From Blastococcus sp. TF02-8 (GTDB lineage Bacteria > Actinomycetota > Actinomycetes > Mycobacteriales > Geodermatophilaceae): a DNA stretch of 64,000 bases. Both the position numbers and the translations under genes were made by a program. Below the pieces are notes generated by a model. That model had not been told where the DNA came from and did not search any database. It saw only the letters and a program-made list of their open reading frames with translations. Within the stretch, counting starts at the first letter, position 1, and each line of letters starts with the position of its first letter. Below are positions 1 through 10,148 of this stretch, in pieces. The stretch is from positions 54,725-118,724 of the forward strand of contig NZ_QOHK01000009.1 of NCBI RefSeq assembly GCF_003319175.1, read 5' to 3'.

Positions 1-7
1 GCGCCCG

Positions 8-2341
8 GTGGTCCGCCGGCCCGACGACGTCGGGTCCGAGCCGGTCGACCCGGAGTCCGAGGCGCCGCGCCGGAGGGTGCGCGACCGGCTGGCCCGCCGC
101 ATCGTCGCCGGGCAGCGCACCAGCCTGGTGCGGCCGGTGCTCGAGCCGCTGGCCGCGCTGCACCGGCAGAGCCACCCGAAGGCCGACCTGGCCCTCCTGC
201 AGCGGGCCTACGACGTCGCCGAGGCCGCGCACAGCAGCCAGAAGCGCAAGAGCGGCGACCCCTACATCACCCATCCGCTCGCCGTCGCCACCGTCCTGGC
301 CGGGCTCGGGATGGACACCACGACGCTCATCGCGGCCCTGCTGCACGACACCGTCGAGGACACCGGCGTCACCCTGGAGACGATCACCACCGACTTCGGC
401 TCGGAGGTGGCGCACCTGGTCGACGGCGTCACCAAGATCGACAAGGTGAAGCTGGGGGATGCGGCCCAGGCCGAGACGATCCGCAAGATGATCGTCGCGA
501 TGGCCCGCGACCCCCGGGTGCTGGTCATCAAGCTGGCCGACCGGCTGCACAACATGCGCACGCTGCGCTTCCTCCCGCCGGAGAAGCAGGAGAAGAAGGC
601 GCGCGAGACGCTGGAGATCCTCGCCCCGCTGGCGCACCGGCTGGGTATGAACACGATCAAGTGGGAGCTCGAGGACCTCGCGTTCGCCACGCTGTACCCC
701 AAGCGCTACGACGAGATCGTCCGCCTGGTCGCCGAGCGGGCGCCTTCACGCGACACGTTCATCGCGGAGGTCACCTCGCAGGTGACCGAGCAGCTCAAGG
801 CAGCGAAGATCGAGGCGGTCGTCACCGGCCGGCCCAAGCACTACTACTCGATCTACCAGAAGATGATCGTGCGCGGCCGCGACTTCACCGACATCTGGGA
901 CCTCGTCGGCATCCGCATCCTGGTCGACTCGGTGCGCGACTGCTACGCGGCGCTGGGCATCATGCACGCGCACTGGCAGCCGGTGCCGGGCCGCTTCAAG
1001 GACTTCGTGGCGATGCCGAAGTTCAACATGTACCAGTCGCTGCACACGACCGTGATCGGTCCGCAGGGCAAGCCGGTCGAGCTGCAGATCCGCACGCACG
1101 ACATGCACCGCACCGCGGAGTTCGGCATCGCGGCGCACTGGAAGTACAAGGAGAAGGCGCGCGCCGGAGGGAAGCCCAGCGCCGGTGAGTTCGGTGCCCC
1201 GGCGGCCAAGGCGGGGTCGGCCGACGACATGCTGTGGCTGCGCCAGCTGCTGGACTGGCAGCGCGAGGCCCAGGAGCCCGGCGAGTTCCTCGAGACCCTG
1301 CGCTACGACCTGGGCCCGCAGGAGGTCTTCGTCTTCACGCCGAAGGGCGACGTGGTCAGCCTGCCCGGCGAGTCGACGCCGGTGGACTTCGCCTTCGCGG
1401 TGCACACCGAGGTCGGCTACCGGACCATCGGCGCGCGGGTGAACGGCTCGCTGGTCTCGCTGGACAGCAAGCTCTCCAACGGTGACGTCGTCGAGATCTT
1501 CACCTCCAAGTCGCCCACCGCCGGGCCGTCGAAGGACTGGCTGACGTTCGTCGGATCGTCCCGGGCGCGCACCAAGATCCGGCAGTGGTTCACCAAGGAA
1601 CGCCGGGAGGACGCGGTCGAGGCCGGCAAGGAGGCCCTGACCCGCGCGATGCGCAAGGCCGGTCTGCCCCTGCAGCGGCTGCTGGGCGGCGAGGCGCTGT
1701 CCACCCTGGCCAAGGACCTGCGGTTCGCCGACGTCACGGCCCTGTACGCGGCGGTGGGGGAGAACCAGCTCTCGGCCGCCTCGGTGGTCGAGAAGCTCAT
1801 GGTGGCCCTCGGCGGCAGCGAGGGCGCGACCGAGGACATCGCCGAGACGGCGATCCCGACCCGCCGGCCGACCCCGCGGCGTGGTGCCAGCGGCGACCCG
1901 GGCGTCGTCGTCCACGGGATGACCGACGTGTGGGCCAAGCTCGCCAAGTGCTGCACCCCGGTGCCGGGGGACTCGATCCTCGGGTTCGTCACCCGCGGGG
2001 GCGGGGTGAGCGTGCACCGCACCGACTGCACCAACGCGGCGGACCTGCAGAGCAAGCCCGAGCGGCTGGTCGAGGTCGAGTGGGGCAGCCAACCCGGCGC
2101 GATGTTCCTGGTCGCCATCCAGGTCGAGGCGCTGGACCGGCACCGGCTGCTGTCCGACGTCACCAAGGCGCTGGCCGACGAGCGGGTCAACATCCTCTCG
2201 GCGTCGGTCCAGACCAGCCGCGACCGCGTGGCGATCAGCCGGTTCACCTTCGAGCTGGCCGACCCCGCGCACCTGGGCGCGGTGCTGCAGACGGTGCGCA
2301 ACGTCGACGGCGTCTTCGACGTGGAGCGCGTCACCGCCTGA
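8..2341 (+). CDS. relA: Bifunctional (p)ppGpp synthetase/hydrolase (RSH, RelA/SpoT)
   Basis: Makes and degrades the alarmone (p)ppGpp in the cytosol (stringent response). About 777 residues, normal for long actinobacterial RSH proteins. Order of domains: HD hydrolase with [10 protein letters not shown] (His113-Asp114) and [12 protein letters not shown]; synthetase with RPKHYYS near residue 275 and a GRFKD element (RxKD type, as in bifunctional enzymes rather than the ExDD of RelA); TGS from about 437; ACT from about 700 to the end. Both catalytic centres look intact. The GTG at 8 is the first start seen, but the frame is open to the window edge, so the true start may lie outside. It heads the conserved RSH-ppi-MBL-hisS neighbourhood. 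Confidence 0.95.
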   Translation: MVRRPDDVGSEPVDPESEAPRRRVRDRLARRIVAGQRTSLVRPVLEPLAALHRQSHPKADLALLQRAYDVAEAAHSSQKRKSGDPYITHPLAVATVLAGLGMDTTTLIAALLHDTVEDTGVTLETITTDFGSEVAHLVDGVTKIDKVKLGDAAQAETIRKMIVAMARDPRVLVIKLADRLHNMRTLRFLPPEKQEKKARETLEILAPLAHRLGMNTIKWELEDLAFATLYPKRYDEIVRLVAERAPSRDTFIAEVTSQVTEQLKAAKIEAVVTGRPKHYYSIYQKMIVRGRDFTDIWDLVGIRILVDSVRDCYAALGIMHAHWQPVPGRFKDFVAMPKFNMYQSLHTTVIGPQGKPVELQIRTHDMHRTAEFGIAAHWKYKEKARAGGKPSAGEFGAPAAKAGSADDMLWLRQLLDWQREAQEPGEFLETLRYDLGPQEVFVFTPKGDVVSLPGESTPVDFAFAVHTEVGYRTIGARVNGSLVSLDSKLSNGDVVEIFTSKSPTAGPSKDWLTFVGSSRARTKIRQWFTKERREDAVEAGKEALTRAMRKAGLPLQRLLGGEALSTLAKDLRFADVTALYAAVGENQLSAASVVEKLMVALGGSEGATEDIAETAIPTRRPTPRRGASGDPGVVVHGMTDVWAKLAKCCTPVPGDSILGFVTRGGGVSVHRTDCTNAADLQSKPERLVEVEWGSQPGAMFLVAIQVEALDRHRLLSDVTKALADERVNILSASVQTSRDRVAISRFTFELADPAHLGAVLQTVRNVDGVFDVERVTA

Positions 2342-2390
2342 CGACCGCCCCGGGCTCCCCGCCGTCCGCTCGGCTGCCGATACCGGAATC

Positions 2391-3041
2391 GTGAGCGCGC
2401 CCGAGCCCGAGAGATCGTCTCCGGCGCTGCGCGTGACGCGGGGCGGGGACCGTCGGGTCTACATGAGGCGGATGCGGACCGCGCACGCCGTGCTGTTGCT
2501 GTTCTTCGGCGTCGTGCTGGCCATCGGTCCGACGAGCGAGTTCGTCGTGGGGAATCACCAGCTGGCGGCGGCCATCGCCGGAACCGTCGTCGCCGGCACG
2601 CTGGTGGCGGCCGTCCGAGTCCTCCGGAGGGGGATCGTCGTGACGCCGGGCCGGGTGGTCGTTCGTGGTCTCTGCACGACCCGCCGTCTCGCCGCGGCGG
2701 AGGTCGCACGGTTCGACCCGCCGGTCCCGTACGGGAAGGCGTTCCGACGAGCCTCCCTGCGGATCGTGCTGGTCGACGGCCGGGTGCGCTACTGCGGTGC
2801 CTTCACCAACACGAAGCTGGACGGGGACGGCGTCGGGGTGGCGGAGTGCGCCGAGCTCAACAGGTGGCTCGCGCTCGACACCGGCTCCCCGGCCTCGGCG
2901 GCACCCCTTCCCGGCCGTCAGCCCGACCCGCTCCCGGTTCGGCTGGCCTGGTGGACCTGGCTCCTCCTGATCGGGGCCTTCACCTCTTTCTGCCTGGCCG
3001 GGGTGTTCCTGGAGATGACGGATCCCGCCTTCGGCGGCTGA
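2391..3041 (+). CDS. Small membrane protein, PH-like, unknown function
   Basis: Not recognised as a named protein. 216 residues from a GTG start, 49 nt after the RSH gene on the same strand. Hydrophobic segments lie near residues 31-47, 57-76 and 188-208. Between the second and third is a stretch rich in short beta-like runs (VTPGRVVVRGL, LRIVLVDGRVRYCG), the pattern of bacterial PH-like membrane proteins; that assignment is inference from pattern only. It is followed by a strong hairpin, so it probably ends the RSH transcript. No catalytic motif is visible. Coding character (GC-rich third positions) looks normal for the region. Confidence 0.65.
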   Translation: MSAPEPERSSPALRVTRGGDRRVYMRRMRTAHAVLLLFFGVVLAIGPTSEFVVGNHQLAAAIAGTVVAGTLVAAVRVLRRGIVVTPGRVVVRGLCTTRRLAAAEVARFDPPVPYGKAFRRASLRIVLVDGRVRYCGAFTNTKLDGDGVGVAECAELNRWLALDTGSPASAAPLPGRQPDPLPVRLAWWTWLLLIGAFTSFCLAGVFLEMTDPAFGG

Positions 3042-3063
3042 CGGGCCGATCGACCTCACCTGC

Positions 3064-3103
3064 GGCACACGGACCTCGCACTCGAGCGCGAGGTCCGCGT
3101 GCC
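3064..3103 (+). terminator. Hairpin terminator after the membrane protein gene
   Basis: Left arm 3064-3079 and right arm 3088-3103 pair over 16 positions with a single A/C mismatch, around an 8-nt loop (ACTCGAGC). It starts 22 nt after the stop of the plus-strand gene ending at 3041. No T-run follows, which is usual for high-GC actinobacterial terminators. Confidence 0.7.
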
Positions 3104-3133
3104 GACGGCGAGGAGGGCGCCTCAGGAACGACA

Positions 3134-3167
3134 AGAGCGCCGGTACCCGCCTGGGCACCGGCGCTCT
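3134..3167 (-). terminator. Hairpin terminator for the cyclophilin gene
   Basis: Arms AGAGCGCCGGT (3134-3144) and ACCGGCGCTCT (3157-3167) are perfect complements; an inner CCC/GGG pairing (3146-3148 with 3153-3155) shortens the loop to GCCT. It lies 21 nt beyond the stop of the minus-strand cyclophilin gene and, with the hairpin at 3064-3103, insulates the convergent pair. Confidence 0.7.
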
Positions 3168-3188
3168 CGGCGTTCGGGGTGGGCTACG

Positions 3189-4028
3189 TCAGACGACGGC
3201 CATGTCCTTGATGGTCACCGGGATGTTCGGCGTGCCGTCGCCGGGGCCGTCGCTGCCCTGGACCCCGCCCGCACCGACCTTGTCGAGCACGGCGAGGCCG
3301 GCCTCGTCGATGGTGCCCACCACGGTGTACTGCGGGGGCAGCGTCACGTCGGTGAAGCAGAGGAAGAACTGGCTCCCGGTCGAGTTGGGTGCCTGCGTCT
3401 TCGCCATGGCGATCGTCCCGCGCGGGTAGGTCGTGTCCTGCGTGACCTCCTCGGCGTACTTGTACGACGGGCCGCCCGAGCCGGTGCCGGTCGGGTCGCC
3501 GCACTGCAGCAGCCCGAACTGCTCCTGCGTCACGAGGCGGTGGCACGGGGTGTTGTCGTAGAAGCCCTGGTCGGTCAGGTACACGAAGCTGGCCGCGGCA
3601 CACGGCGCCTTGGCCCGGTCGAGGGTCAGGGTCAGGTCGCCCTGGTCGGTGGTCATCCGCACCGTGGCGGTGCCCTGGGTCGGGGTGGCCTCGGGGGTGG
3701 GCGGCGTGCCGACGTCCTTGAGGTTCGGGTTGCCGCTGTCGTCGGGCAGGTAGTCGCAGCTGACCGTGCCGTCGGGGTTGGTGGTGCGCGCGGCGGAGGA
3801 GGTGGCAGCCGGCGTCGACGAGCCCGCGGCCTGGTCCTCCTTCTCGTCGTCGTCGCCGCCGAGGACACCGGTGATCAGCAGGGCGGCACCGACGACCACG
3901 ATCACGGCCAGCGCCGTCAGGAGCAGGCCCAGGTTGCGGCGGCGCTTCTTCGCCAGCTCGGCGCGGCGCTCCAGCTGGCGCTGCAGGTGGCGCTGCGCGG
4001 CCTGACGCCGCTGCTTGTTCGTGGGCAC
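3189..4028 (-). CDS. Membrane-anchored cyclophilin-type peptidyl-prolyl isomerase
   Basis: Catalyses cis-trans isomerisation of Xaa-Pro bonds. 279 residues from a GTG start at 4028. A basic N-terminus (MPTNKQRRQAAQRHLQRQLE) precedes one membrane helix at about 32-54, then an acidic, low-complexity linker, then a cyclophilin domain from about 115 with the core motif MAKTQAPNSTGSQFFLCF. No lipobox is seen, so it looks like an N-terminally anchored protein with the isomerase outside the membrane. The gene sits between RSH and the MBL hydrolase as in other actinobacteria, and is transcribed away from the MBL gene. Domain assignment is firm; the client proteins are unknown. Confidence 0.9.
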   Translation of the reverse strand: MPTNKQRRQAAQRHLQRQLERRAELAKKRRRNLGLLLTALAVIVVVGAALLITGVLGGDDDEKEDQAAGSSTPAATSSAARTTNPDGTVSCDYLPDDSGNPNLKDVGTPPTPEATPTQGTATVRMTTDQGDLTLTLDRAKAPCAAASFVYLTDQGFYDNTPCHRLVTQEQFGLLQCGDPTGTGSGGPSYKYAEEVTQDTTYPRGTIAMAKTQAPNSTGSQFFLCFTDVTLPPQYTVVGTIDEAGLAVLDKVGAGGVQGSDGPGDGTPNIPVTIKDMAVV

Positions 4029-4129
4029 GGGTGCGACTCCTCGACGGGCGGATGCGCTGGTCGGGGAGCGAGTCTAGGTGGCGGCACTGGGCGTTCCCTG
4101 GCAGCACGGGGGGCGTCGGCGCACCCGCG

Positions 4130-4141
4130 TAACCTGCACGG
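4130..4141 (+). promoter_or_regulatory. Predicted leaderless promoter for the MBL gene
   Basis: TAACCT at 4130-4135 fits the actinobacterial -10 pattern TANNNT and ends 6 nt before the GTG start at 4142, which puts the transcription start at or next to the start codon. No Shine-Dalgarno sequence is visible upstream of that GTG. A clear -35 is not seen. Confidence 0.45.
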
Positions 4142-4825
4142 GTGCTCATCCGCTCGTTCCCCGCCGGCGCGTTCGGCACCAACTGCTACGCCGTCGCCTC
4201 CGGGCCGGGGCAGGAGTGCGTCGTCGTCGACCCCGGCATGGACGCCGTGGAGCCCCTGGCGCAGATGCTGGCCGCGGACGGCCTCAAGCCGGTCGCGGTG
4301 GTGCTCACCCACGGCCACCTGGACCACACCTTCTCCGTGCTGCCTGTCTGCGACGGCTACGACATCCCGGCCTACCTGCACCCCCAGGACTCCGGGATGC
4401 TCAGCGACCCGGCCCGGTGGCACGGCCCGCAGCTGGCCCCGCTGATCACCGGCGTCCGGCTGCCCGACCCGTCCGACGTGAAGGCGCTGGACGACGGCGC
4501 CGTCCTGTCCCTGGCCGGCGTCGAGCTCACCGTCCGGCACGCGCCCGGGCACACGCAGGGGTCGGTGGTGTTCTCCCTGGACCTCGGAGAGGCCCCAGGG
4601 CTCCTCGCCGGTGACGTGCTGTTCGCCGGCTCCGTGGGCCGGGTCGACCTGCCGGGCGGGTCCTGGGACGACATGCTCCGCTCCCTGCGGGACGTCGTGC
4701 TGCCGCTGGACGACGAGACGGTGGTGCTCCCCGGACACGGCCCGGCGACGACGATCGGCCGCGAGCGCGCCACCAACCCGTACCTGGCCGAGGCGGCCTC
4801 CGCACCGAAGGGCCGTGGTCTCTAG
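4142..4825 (+). CDS. MBL-fold metal hydrolase, glyoxalase II-like
   Basis: 227-residue metallo-beta-lactamase fold protein, cytosolic, no signal peptide. Metal ligands visible in order: THGHLDH (His57, His59, Asp61, His62), GHTQGS, the GDVLFAGSVGRVDLPGG block carrying the bridging Asp, and PGHGP with the last His. This arrangement matches the YcbL/glyoxalase II-like branch (hydroxyacylglutathione hydrolase relatives), but the thiol-ester substrate in an actinobacterium, which normally lacks glutathione, is unknown. The TAG stop directly abuts the hisS ATG, so the two genes are probably co-transcribed. The same MBL-hisS pairing is common in the phylum. Confidence 0.88.
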   Translation: MLIRSFPAGAFGTNCYAVASGPGQECVVVDPGMDAVEPLAQMLAADGLKPVAVVLTHGHLDHTFSVLPVCDGYDIPAYLHPQDSGMLSDPARWHGPQLAPLITGVRLPDPSDVKALDDGAVLSLAGVELTVRHAPGHTQGSVVFSLDLGEAPGLLAGDVLFAGSVGRVDLPGGSWDDMLRSLRDVVLPLDDETVVLPGHGPATTIGRERATNPYLAEAASAPKGRGL

Positions 4826-6088
4826 ATGTCCGGCATGACCGCCCCCAAGGGCACGTTCGACACGCTGCCGCCGGACTCCGCGCGGTTCCTCGCCGTCCGC
4901 GACACGCTGACCGCGCCGCTGCGCCGGGCGGGGTACGGCTACGTCGAGACCCCGGTGTTCGAGGACACCGCAGTCTTCTCCCGCGGGGTCGGTGAGTCCA
5001 CCGACGTCGTGACCAAGGAGATGTACACCTTCTCCGACCGCGGTGGCCGCTCGCTGACGCTGCGCCCGGAGCTCACCGCCGGGCTCATGCGCGCCTTCAT
5101 CGAGCACCGCCTGCACGACGGCGCGCTGCCGGTGAAGCTGTGGAGCGTCGGCTCGGCGTTCCGCTACGAGCGGCCGCAGGCCGGTCGCTACCGGCACTTC
5201 ACCCAGGTCGACTGCGAGGCGCTGGGCACCGACGACCCGGCGCTGGACGCCGAGGTCGTGGCACTGGGCGTGCAGGGCTTCCGCGACCTCGGGCTCACCG
5301 ACTTCGAGCTGCTGCTCACCTCGCTCGGTGACGAGACCTGCCGGCCGCAGTACCGCGAGCTGCTCGTGGCATTCCTCGCGAAGCTGGACCTCGACGAGGA
5401 GACCCGCCGCCGCGCCGAGATCAACCCGCTGCGGGTGCTCGACGACAAGCGGCCCGAGGTGCAGGCCCAGCTGGGCGACGCCCCGCTGATGGTCGACCAC
5501 CTGTCGGACTCGACCAAGGCGCACTACGACGCCGTCCGCCAGCACCTCACCGACCTCGGCGTCAGCTGGACCGAGGCGCCGCGGCTGGTGCGCGGGCTGG
5601 ACTACTACACGAAGACGACGTTCGAGTTCGTGCACCACGGCCTCGGGGCGCAGTCAGCCATCGGCGGCGGCGGGCGCTACGACGGCCTGTCCGCGGCGCT
5701 CGGCGGCCCGGACCTGTCGGGCATCGGCTACGCGGTCGGCGTGGACCGCACGATGCTCGCGGTGCAGGCCGAGGGGCTCGACGTCGGCGCGACCCCCGGG
5801 GTGCAGGCGTTCGTCGTCCCGCTGGGGGCGGAGGCCAAGCGGCTCGCCGTCCGGCTCGTGGGGCAGCTGCGCCAGGCCGGGGTGGCCGCCGACACCGTCT
5901 ACGGGGACCGTGGCCTCAAGGGCTCCATGAAGGCCGCCGACCGCTCGGGCGCCTCGCACGTCGTCGTCATCGGCGAGCGGGACCTGGCCGAGGGAGTGGG
6001 GCAGGTCAAGGACCTGCGCACCGGCGAGCAGGTCGCGGTGCCGGTCGGGGAGCTGTTCGAGCGTCTTCGTGAAAGCGTGGGGGGATGA
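4826..6088 (+). CDS. hisS: Histidyl-tRNA synthetase
   Basis: Charges tRNA-His. 420 residues, the usual bacterial length. Class II motif 2 is seen as [16 protein letters not shown] (from residue 112), followed by the histidine-binding [12 protein letters not shown] and the motif 3 region GGGRYDGL...[10 protein letters not shown]. The C-terminal 90 residues form the anticodon-binding domain ([12 protein letters not shown]...VVVIGERDL). ATG at 4826 follows the MBL stop without a gap; a second ATG four codons in (MSGM) is an alternative. The 3' end overlaps the next gene by 4 nt (ATGA). Confidence 0.96.
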   Translation: MSGMTAPKGTFDTLPPDSARFLAVRDTLTAPLRRAGYGYVETPVFEDTAVFSRGVGESTDVVTKEMYTFSDRGGRSLTLRPELTAGLMRAFIEHRLHDGALPVKLWSVGSAFRYERPQAGRYRHFTQVDCEALGTDDPALDAEVVALGVQGFRDLGLTDFELLLTSLGDETCRPQYRELLVAFLAKLDLDEETRRRAEINPLRVLDDKRPEVQAQLGDAPLMVDHLSDSTKAHYDAVRQHLTDLGVSWTEAPRLVRGLDYYTKTTFEFVHHGLGAQSAIGGGGRYDGLSAALGGPDLSGIGYAVGVDRTMLAVQAEGLDVGATPGVQAFVVPLGAEAKRLAVRLVGQLRQAGVAADTVYGDRGLKGSMKAADRSGASHVVVIGERDLAEGVGQVKDLRTGEQVAVPVGELFERLRESVGG

Positions 6089-7071
6089 GCATGGAGCAGC
6101 GGCCGCTGGGGCGCACCGGCGCCGACGTCAGCGTGATCGGTCTGGGCACGTGGCAGCTGGGCGGTGACTGGGGCGACGTCTCCGAGGACGACGCCGCCGA
6201 CGTCCTCGACGCCGCCCTCGACGCCGGCGTCACCCTGGTGGACACCGCCGACGTCTACGGCGACGGCCGCTCGGAGGAGCGGATCCGCAAGGCCCTCGCA
6301 CCGCGAGCCGAGCGTCCGTTCGTGGCCACCAAGGCCGGCCGCCGCGCCGACCCGTTCGAGGCCGAGCAGTACACGCCCGAGAACCTGCGCGCCTGGATCG
6401 ACCGGTCCCGTCGCAACCTCGGCGTCGACACCCTCGACCTGGTGCAGCTGCACTGCCCGCCGCCGGCGGTCTACTCCGACCAGCGGGTGTACGACGCGCT
6501 CGACTCGTTCGTCGCCGACGGCGCCATCGCCGCCTACGGCGTGAGCGTCGAGACCGTGCAGGAGGGGCTCACGGCGCTCGAGCACCCGGGTGTGGCCACC
6601 ATCCAGGTCATCCTCAACATCTTCCGGCGCAAGCCGCTGGAGGAGCTGCTGCCCGCCGCGCAGCGCGCCGGCGTCGGCATCCTGGCCCGCGTGCCCCTCG
6701 CCAGCGGCCTCCTCACCGGCACGTACGACGAGTCGACGACGTTCCCCGCCGACGACCACCGGAACTTCAACCGCAACGGCGAGGCCTTCGACGTCGGCGA
6801 GACCTTCGCCGGGGTGCCGTTCGAGGTGGGAGTCGAGGCCGCCCGCGAGGTCGCCGCCGTCGCCGGCGACGTCTCCACCGCGGCGTTCGCGCTGCGCTGG
6901 GCGATCGACCAGCCCGGGGTCACCACCGTCATCCCGGGCGCTCGCAACGTCGAGCAGGTGCGGGGCAACGTCGCCGCCGCCTCGCTGCCGCCGCTCACCG
7001 ACTCCCAGCTCTCCGACCTCGAGCGGCTGTACGACGAGCGCATCCGCGCCCACGTGCACGACCGCTGGTAA
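6085..7071 (+). CDS. Aldo/keto reductase
   Basis: NADPH-dependent oxidoreductase of the AKR superfamily, 328 residues. The catalytic tetrad can be placed as Asp53 and Tyr58 (DTADVYGDG), Lys83 (ATKAGRR) and His123 (LVQLHCPP). The C-terminal cofactor-binding motif is seen in [17 protein letters not shown]. It overlaps hisS by 4 nt and stands 45 nt before aspS, so it is translationally tied to a synthetase gene although no functional link is apparent. A second ATG at 6091 could be the start. Substrate cannot be inferred. Confidence 0.88.
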   Translation: MSMEQRPLGRTGADVSVIGLGTWQLGGDWGDVSEDDAADVLDAALDAGVTLVDTADVYGDGRSEERIRKALAPRAERPFVATKAGRRADPFEAEQYTPENLRAWIDRSRRNLGVDTLDLVQLHCPPPAVYSDQRVYDALDSFVADGAIAAYGVSVETVQEGLTALEHPGVATIQVILNIFRRKPLEELLPAAQRAGVGILARVPLASGLLTGTYDESTTFPADDHRNFNRNGEAFDVGETFAGVPFEVGVEAAREVAAVAGDVSTAAFALRWAIDQPGVTTVIPGARNVEQVRGNVAAASLPPLTDSQLSDLERLYDERIRAHVHDRW

Positions 7072-7116
7072 CCGTCTTCCGGCCCACACCCCGCCGCCCT
7101 CTGAAAGGCTCCTCAG

Positions 7117-8907
7117 TTGCTTCGCACCCACGACGCCGGCGCCCTCCGCGCGTCCGACGCCGGTACCACCGTCACCCTCGCCGGCTGGGTCGCCCGCCGC
7201 CGCGACCACGGCGGCGTGGTCTTCCTCGACCTGCGCGACGCCTCCGGGTACGTGCAGGTCGTCGTCCGCGAGGAGGAGGCCCACCACCTGCGCAACGAGT
7301 ACTGCGTGCTCGTCACCGGTGAGGTGCGCACCCGCCCGGCGGGCAACGAGAACCCGGAGCTGCCGACCGGCGAGATCGAGGTGGCGACGACGGAGCTCCG
7401 CGTGCTGTCCGCGTCGGCGCCCCTGCCCTTCCCGATCGAGACCGACCAGGCGGCGAGCGACGACGTCCGCTACAAGTACCGCTACCTGGACCTGCGCCGG
7501 CAGGGGCCGGCGAAGGCGATCCGGCTGCGGTCGGAGATCAGCCGGATCGCCCGCGGTGTGATGGCCGGGCACGGGTTCACCGAGGTCGAGACGCCGTCGC
7601 TGACCCGCTCGACCCCCGAGGGTGCGCGCGACTTCCTGGTGCCGGTCCGCCTGCAGCAGGGCAAGTGGTACGCGCTGCCGCAGTCACCGCAGCTGTTCAA
7701 GCAGCTGCTGATGATCGGCGGCCTGGAGCGCTACTACCAGATCGCGCGCTGCTTCCGGGACGAGGACTTCCGGGCCGACCGGCAGCCGGAGTTCACCCAG
7801 CTGGACTTCGAGATGAGCTTCGTCGAGCGCGACGACGTGCTCGCGATCGCCGAGGACGTCGTCCGTGCGTTGTGGCGGGAGCTGGCCTCCTACGAGGTGC
7901 CCGAGATCCCGCGGATGACCTACCGCGAGGCGATGGACCGCTTCGGCTCCGACAAGCCCGACCTGCGCTTCGGCATCGAGCTGACCGAGCTCACCGAGTA
8001 CTTCGCGAACACCCCGTTCCGGGTGTTCCAGTCGCCCTACGTCGGCGCCGTCGTCATGCCCGGGGGTGGCTCGCAGCCGCGGCGCGCGTTCGACGCCTGG
8101 CAGGACTGGGCGAAGTCGCGCGGCGCCAAGGGCCTGGCCTACGTGACCATCGCCGAGGACGGCACGCTCGGCGGTCCGGTCTCCAAGAACATCTCCGACG
8201 CCGAGCGGGAGGGCCTGGTCGAGGCCGTGGGTGCCGCGCCGGGCGACTGCATCTTCTTCGCCGCCGGGCCCCGGCGGTCGGCGCAGGAACTGCTGGGCGC
8301 CGCCCGCAACGAGATCGCCAAGCGGCTCGACCTCATCGAGCCCGGCTCCTGGTCCTTCCTCTTCGTCGTCGACTTCCCGATGTTCGAGGAGACCGAGGAC
8401 GGCGACTGGACCTTCATGCACCACCCCTTCACCTCGCCCACCCCCGAGTGGCGGGAGCGGTTCGCCGAGGACAAGGGTGCGGCGCTGTCCGACGCCTACG
8501 ACATGGTGATCAACGGCAACGAGGTCATGAGCGGCTCGGTGCGCATCCACGACGCCGACCTGCAGGAACGCGTGTTCGAGACCCTCGGCATGTCGCGCGA
8601 GGAGGCCCGCGAGCGGTTCGGCTTCTTCCTCGAGGCCTTCGCCTACGGGCCGCCGCCGCACGCGGGCGCCGCGCTCGGCTGGGACCGGCTCTCGGCGCTG
8701 CTGAGCGGTGTCGAGTCGATCCGCGAGGTCATCGCCTTCCCGAAGACCGGCGCGGGATTCGACCCGCTGACCGGCGCACCGACGCCGATCACCGAGGCGC
8801 AGCGCAAGGAAGCGGGCATCGACGCCACGCCCGAGGAGCCGGCACTCCCGGGCGAGCCGGGTGCCCCCGGCGCCTCCGACCCGACGAAGGGCCAGCCCGG
8901 CTCGTAG
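7117..8907 (+). CDS. aspS: Aspartyl-tRNA synthetase
   Basis: Charges tRNA-Asp, possibly also tRNA-Asn for the amidotransferase route. 596 residues from a TTG start supported by an upstream GAAAGG; the protein begins at the usual point ([11 protein letters not shown]). N-terminal OB anticodon domain ([23 protein letters not shown]), class II motif 2 as [18 protein letters not shown] around 214-231, the bacterial GAD insertion at about 300-420, and motif 3 with GWDRL near 521. The C-terminal tail is Pro/Gly-rich. Its TAG stop also supplies the first bases of a candidate -10 for the next gene. Confidence 0.96.
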   Translation: MLRTHDAGALRASDAGTTVTLAGWVARRRDHGGVVFLDLRDASGYVQVVVREEEAHHLRNEYCVLVTGEVRTRPAGNENPELPTGEIEVATTELRVLSASAPLPFPIETDQAASDDVRYKYRYLDLRRQGPAKAIRLRSEISRIARGVMAGHGFTEVETPSLTRSTPEGARDFLVPVRLQQGKWYALPQSPQLFKQLLMIGGLERYYQIARCFRDEDFRADRQPEFTQLDFEMSFVERDDVLAIAEDVVRALWRELASYEVPEIPRMTYREAMDRFGSDKPDLRFGIELTELTEYFANTPFRVFQSPYVGAVVMPGGGSQPRRAFDAWQDWAKSRGAKGLAYVTIAEDGTLGGPVSKNISDAEREGLVEAVGAAPGDCIFFAAGPRRSAQELLGAARNEIAKRLDLIEPGSWSFLFVVDFPMFEETEDGDWTFMHHPFTSPTPEWRERFAEDKGAALSDAYDMVINGNEVMSGSVRIHDADLQERVFETLGMSREEARERFGFFLEAFAYGPPPHAGAALGWDRLSALLSGVESIREVIAFPKTGAGFDPLTGAPTPITEAQRKEAGIDATPEEPALPGEPGAPGASDPTKGQPGS

Positions 8908-8939
8908 GGTGCGGGCATGCCGTTGCGTGCCCGCACCCT
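8905..8939 (+). promoter_or_regulatory. -10 element and 12-bp inverted repeat across an aminotransferase start
   Basis: TAGGGT (8905-8910) fits TANNNT and lies 6 nt before the ATG at 8917, suggesting a leaderless transcript; its TAG is the aspS stop codon. A perfect 12-bp inverted repeat, AGGGTGCGGGCA (8906-8917) and TGCCCGCACCCT (8928-8939) with a 10-nt spacer, covers the -10 and the start codon. It could be an operator, an aspS terminator, or an RNA hairpin masking initiation. Confidence 0.5.
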
Positions 8940-10008
8940 GCTCGGTCCCGGCCCGTCGAACCCCTACCCGGAGGCCACCGCCGCGCTCGGCCTCCCGCTG
9001 CTCGGGCACCTCGACCCGCTCTTCCTGCAGGTGCTGGACGAGACCTCCGACCGGCTGCGCCAGGTGTTCGGGACGGCGAACCGGCGCACCCTGCCGCTGT
9101 CGGCCACGGGCTCCGCGGGCATGGAGGCGGCGTTCGTCAACACCGTCGGTCCGGGCGACGTCGTCGTCGTCGCGGTGAACGGGCTGTTCGGGCAGCGGAT
9201 GACCGATGTCGCCGCCCGGTGCGGTGCCGAGGTGGTCGCCGTCGAGCACGAGTGGGGCGAGCCGGTCGACGCCGAGCGGGTCCTGGCCGCGCACCCGTCG
9301 CCGAAGCTGATCGCCGCCGTGCACGCGGAGACCTCCACCGGCGTGCGGTCGGACCTGGAGCCGCTGGCCGCCGGCAAGGGTGACGCCCTGCTGCTCGCCG
9401 ACTGCGTGACCTCGCTGGGTGGCATCCCGGTGCGGCTCGACGACTGGGGCGTGGACCTCGCCTACTCGGGCTCGCAGAAGTGCCTCGGCGTCCCGCCGGG
9501 ACTGGCGCCGTTCACCATCTCCGACCGCGCCTGGGAGCGCCGGATCGAGAAGCCGCAGAGCTGGTACCTCGACCTGGGCATGCTCGGCGGGTACGCGGGT
9601 GAGGCGGCCGGGTCGGGTGGCCGTACCTACCACCACACCGCGCCGACCGGGATGGTCGTGTCACTGCACGCCGGGCTCGGCCGGATCCTCGAGGAGGGCC
9701 TCGACGCCGTGCACGCCCGGCACGCCGAGGCCGGCCGGCTGCTGCACGAGGGCCTGCAGGCGATGGGACTGGAGCTCTTCGCCGCGGAGGGCTCGCGGCT
9801 GCCGGAGCTGACCACGGTGAAGGTCCCCGAGGGTGTCGACTCCGCGGCCGTGCGCACGGAGCTGCTGGAGCGCTTCGACCTGGAGCTCGGGGCGGGAGCG
9901 GGCGCCTACGCCTCGACGGTGTGGCGGATCGGCCTGATGGGACCGAACGCCTCGCCGGCGAAGGTGGCGCTGGTGCTCGGCGCGCTGGAGGACGTCCTCG
10001 GCCGCTGA
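8917..10008 (+). CDS. Class V aminotransferase (serine/alanine-glyoxylate type)
   Basis: PLP-dependent aminotransferase, 363 residues. The N-terminus LLGPGPSNPYPEA is typical of alanine-glyoxylate / serine-glyoxylate aminotransferases, and the Schiff-base lysine is Lys188 in YSGSQKCLGVPPG. THHTAP (here YHHTAPTGMV) and ETSTGVRSD are further family marks. Acts in the cytosol on small amino and oxo acids such as alanine or serine with glyoxylate; the exact pair is not readable. The gene starts 9 nt after aspS but has its own -10-like hexamer and an inverted repeat over the start codon. It ends before the polyamine island. Confidence 0.88.
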   Translation: MPLRARTLLGPGPSNPYPEATAALGLPLLGHLDPLFLQVLDETSDRLRQVFGTANRRTLPLSATGSAGMEAAFVNTVGPGDVVVVAVNGLFGQRMTDVAARCGAEVVAVEHEWGEPVDAERVLAAHPSPKLIAAVHAETSTGVRSDLEPLAAGKGDALLLADCVTSLGGIPVRLDDWGVDLAYSGSQKCLGVPPGLAPFTISDRAWERRIEKPQSWYLDLGMLGGYAGEAAGSGGRTYHHTAPTGMVVSLHAGLGRILEEGLDAVHARHAEAGRLLHEGLQAMGLELFAAEGSRLPELTTVKVPEGVDSAAVRTELLERFDLELGAGAGAYASTVWRIGLMGPNASPAKVALVLGALEDVLGR

Positions 10009-10028
10009 GCGCACGGATCGCTCCGGCC

Positions 10029-10043
10029 CGACGGTATCCCTCC
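10029..10043. promoter_or_regulatory. Candidate operator upstream of aldehyde dehydrogenase (dyad copy 1)
   Basis: CGACGGTATCCCTCC matches 12 of 15 positions of the perfect dyad CGACGGAATCCGTCG found upstream of the agmatinase gene. It lies about 105 nt before the ATG at 10149, in the 140-nt gap that separates the aminotransferase from the polyamine island. Confidence 0.4.
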
Positions 10044-10148
10044 GCCGCCAGTGCCGGGGTGGCGTACTCCTGACCGGGCGGTGGACGGATCGGTCATCCC
10101 GGCGGCCGCAGGGCTCGGGCAGTCTCGCAGCGGACCCGAGGAGGACGC

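Noticed and set aside
4817..4830. Identical CTCTAGATG junctions at 4820 and 39325
   Set aside because: Both are stop-start abutments (TAG followed by ATG) and the shared bases are explained by that alone.
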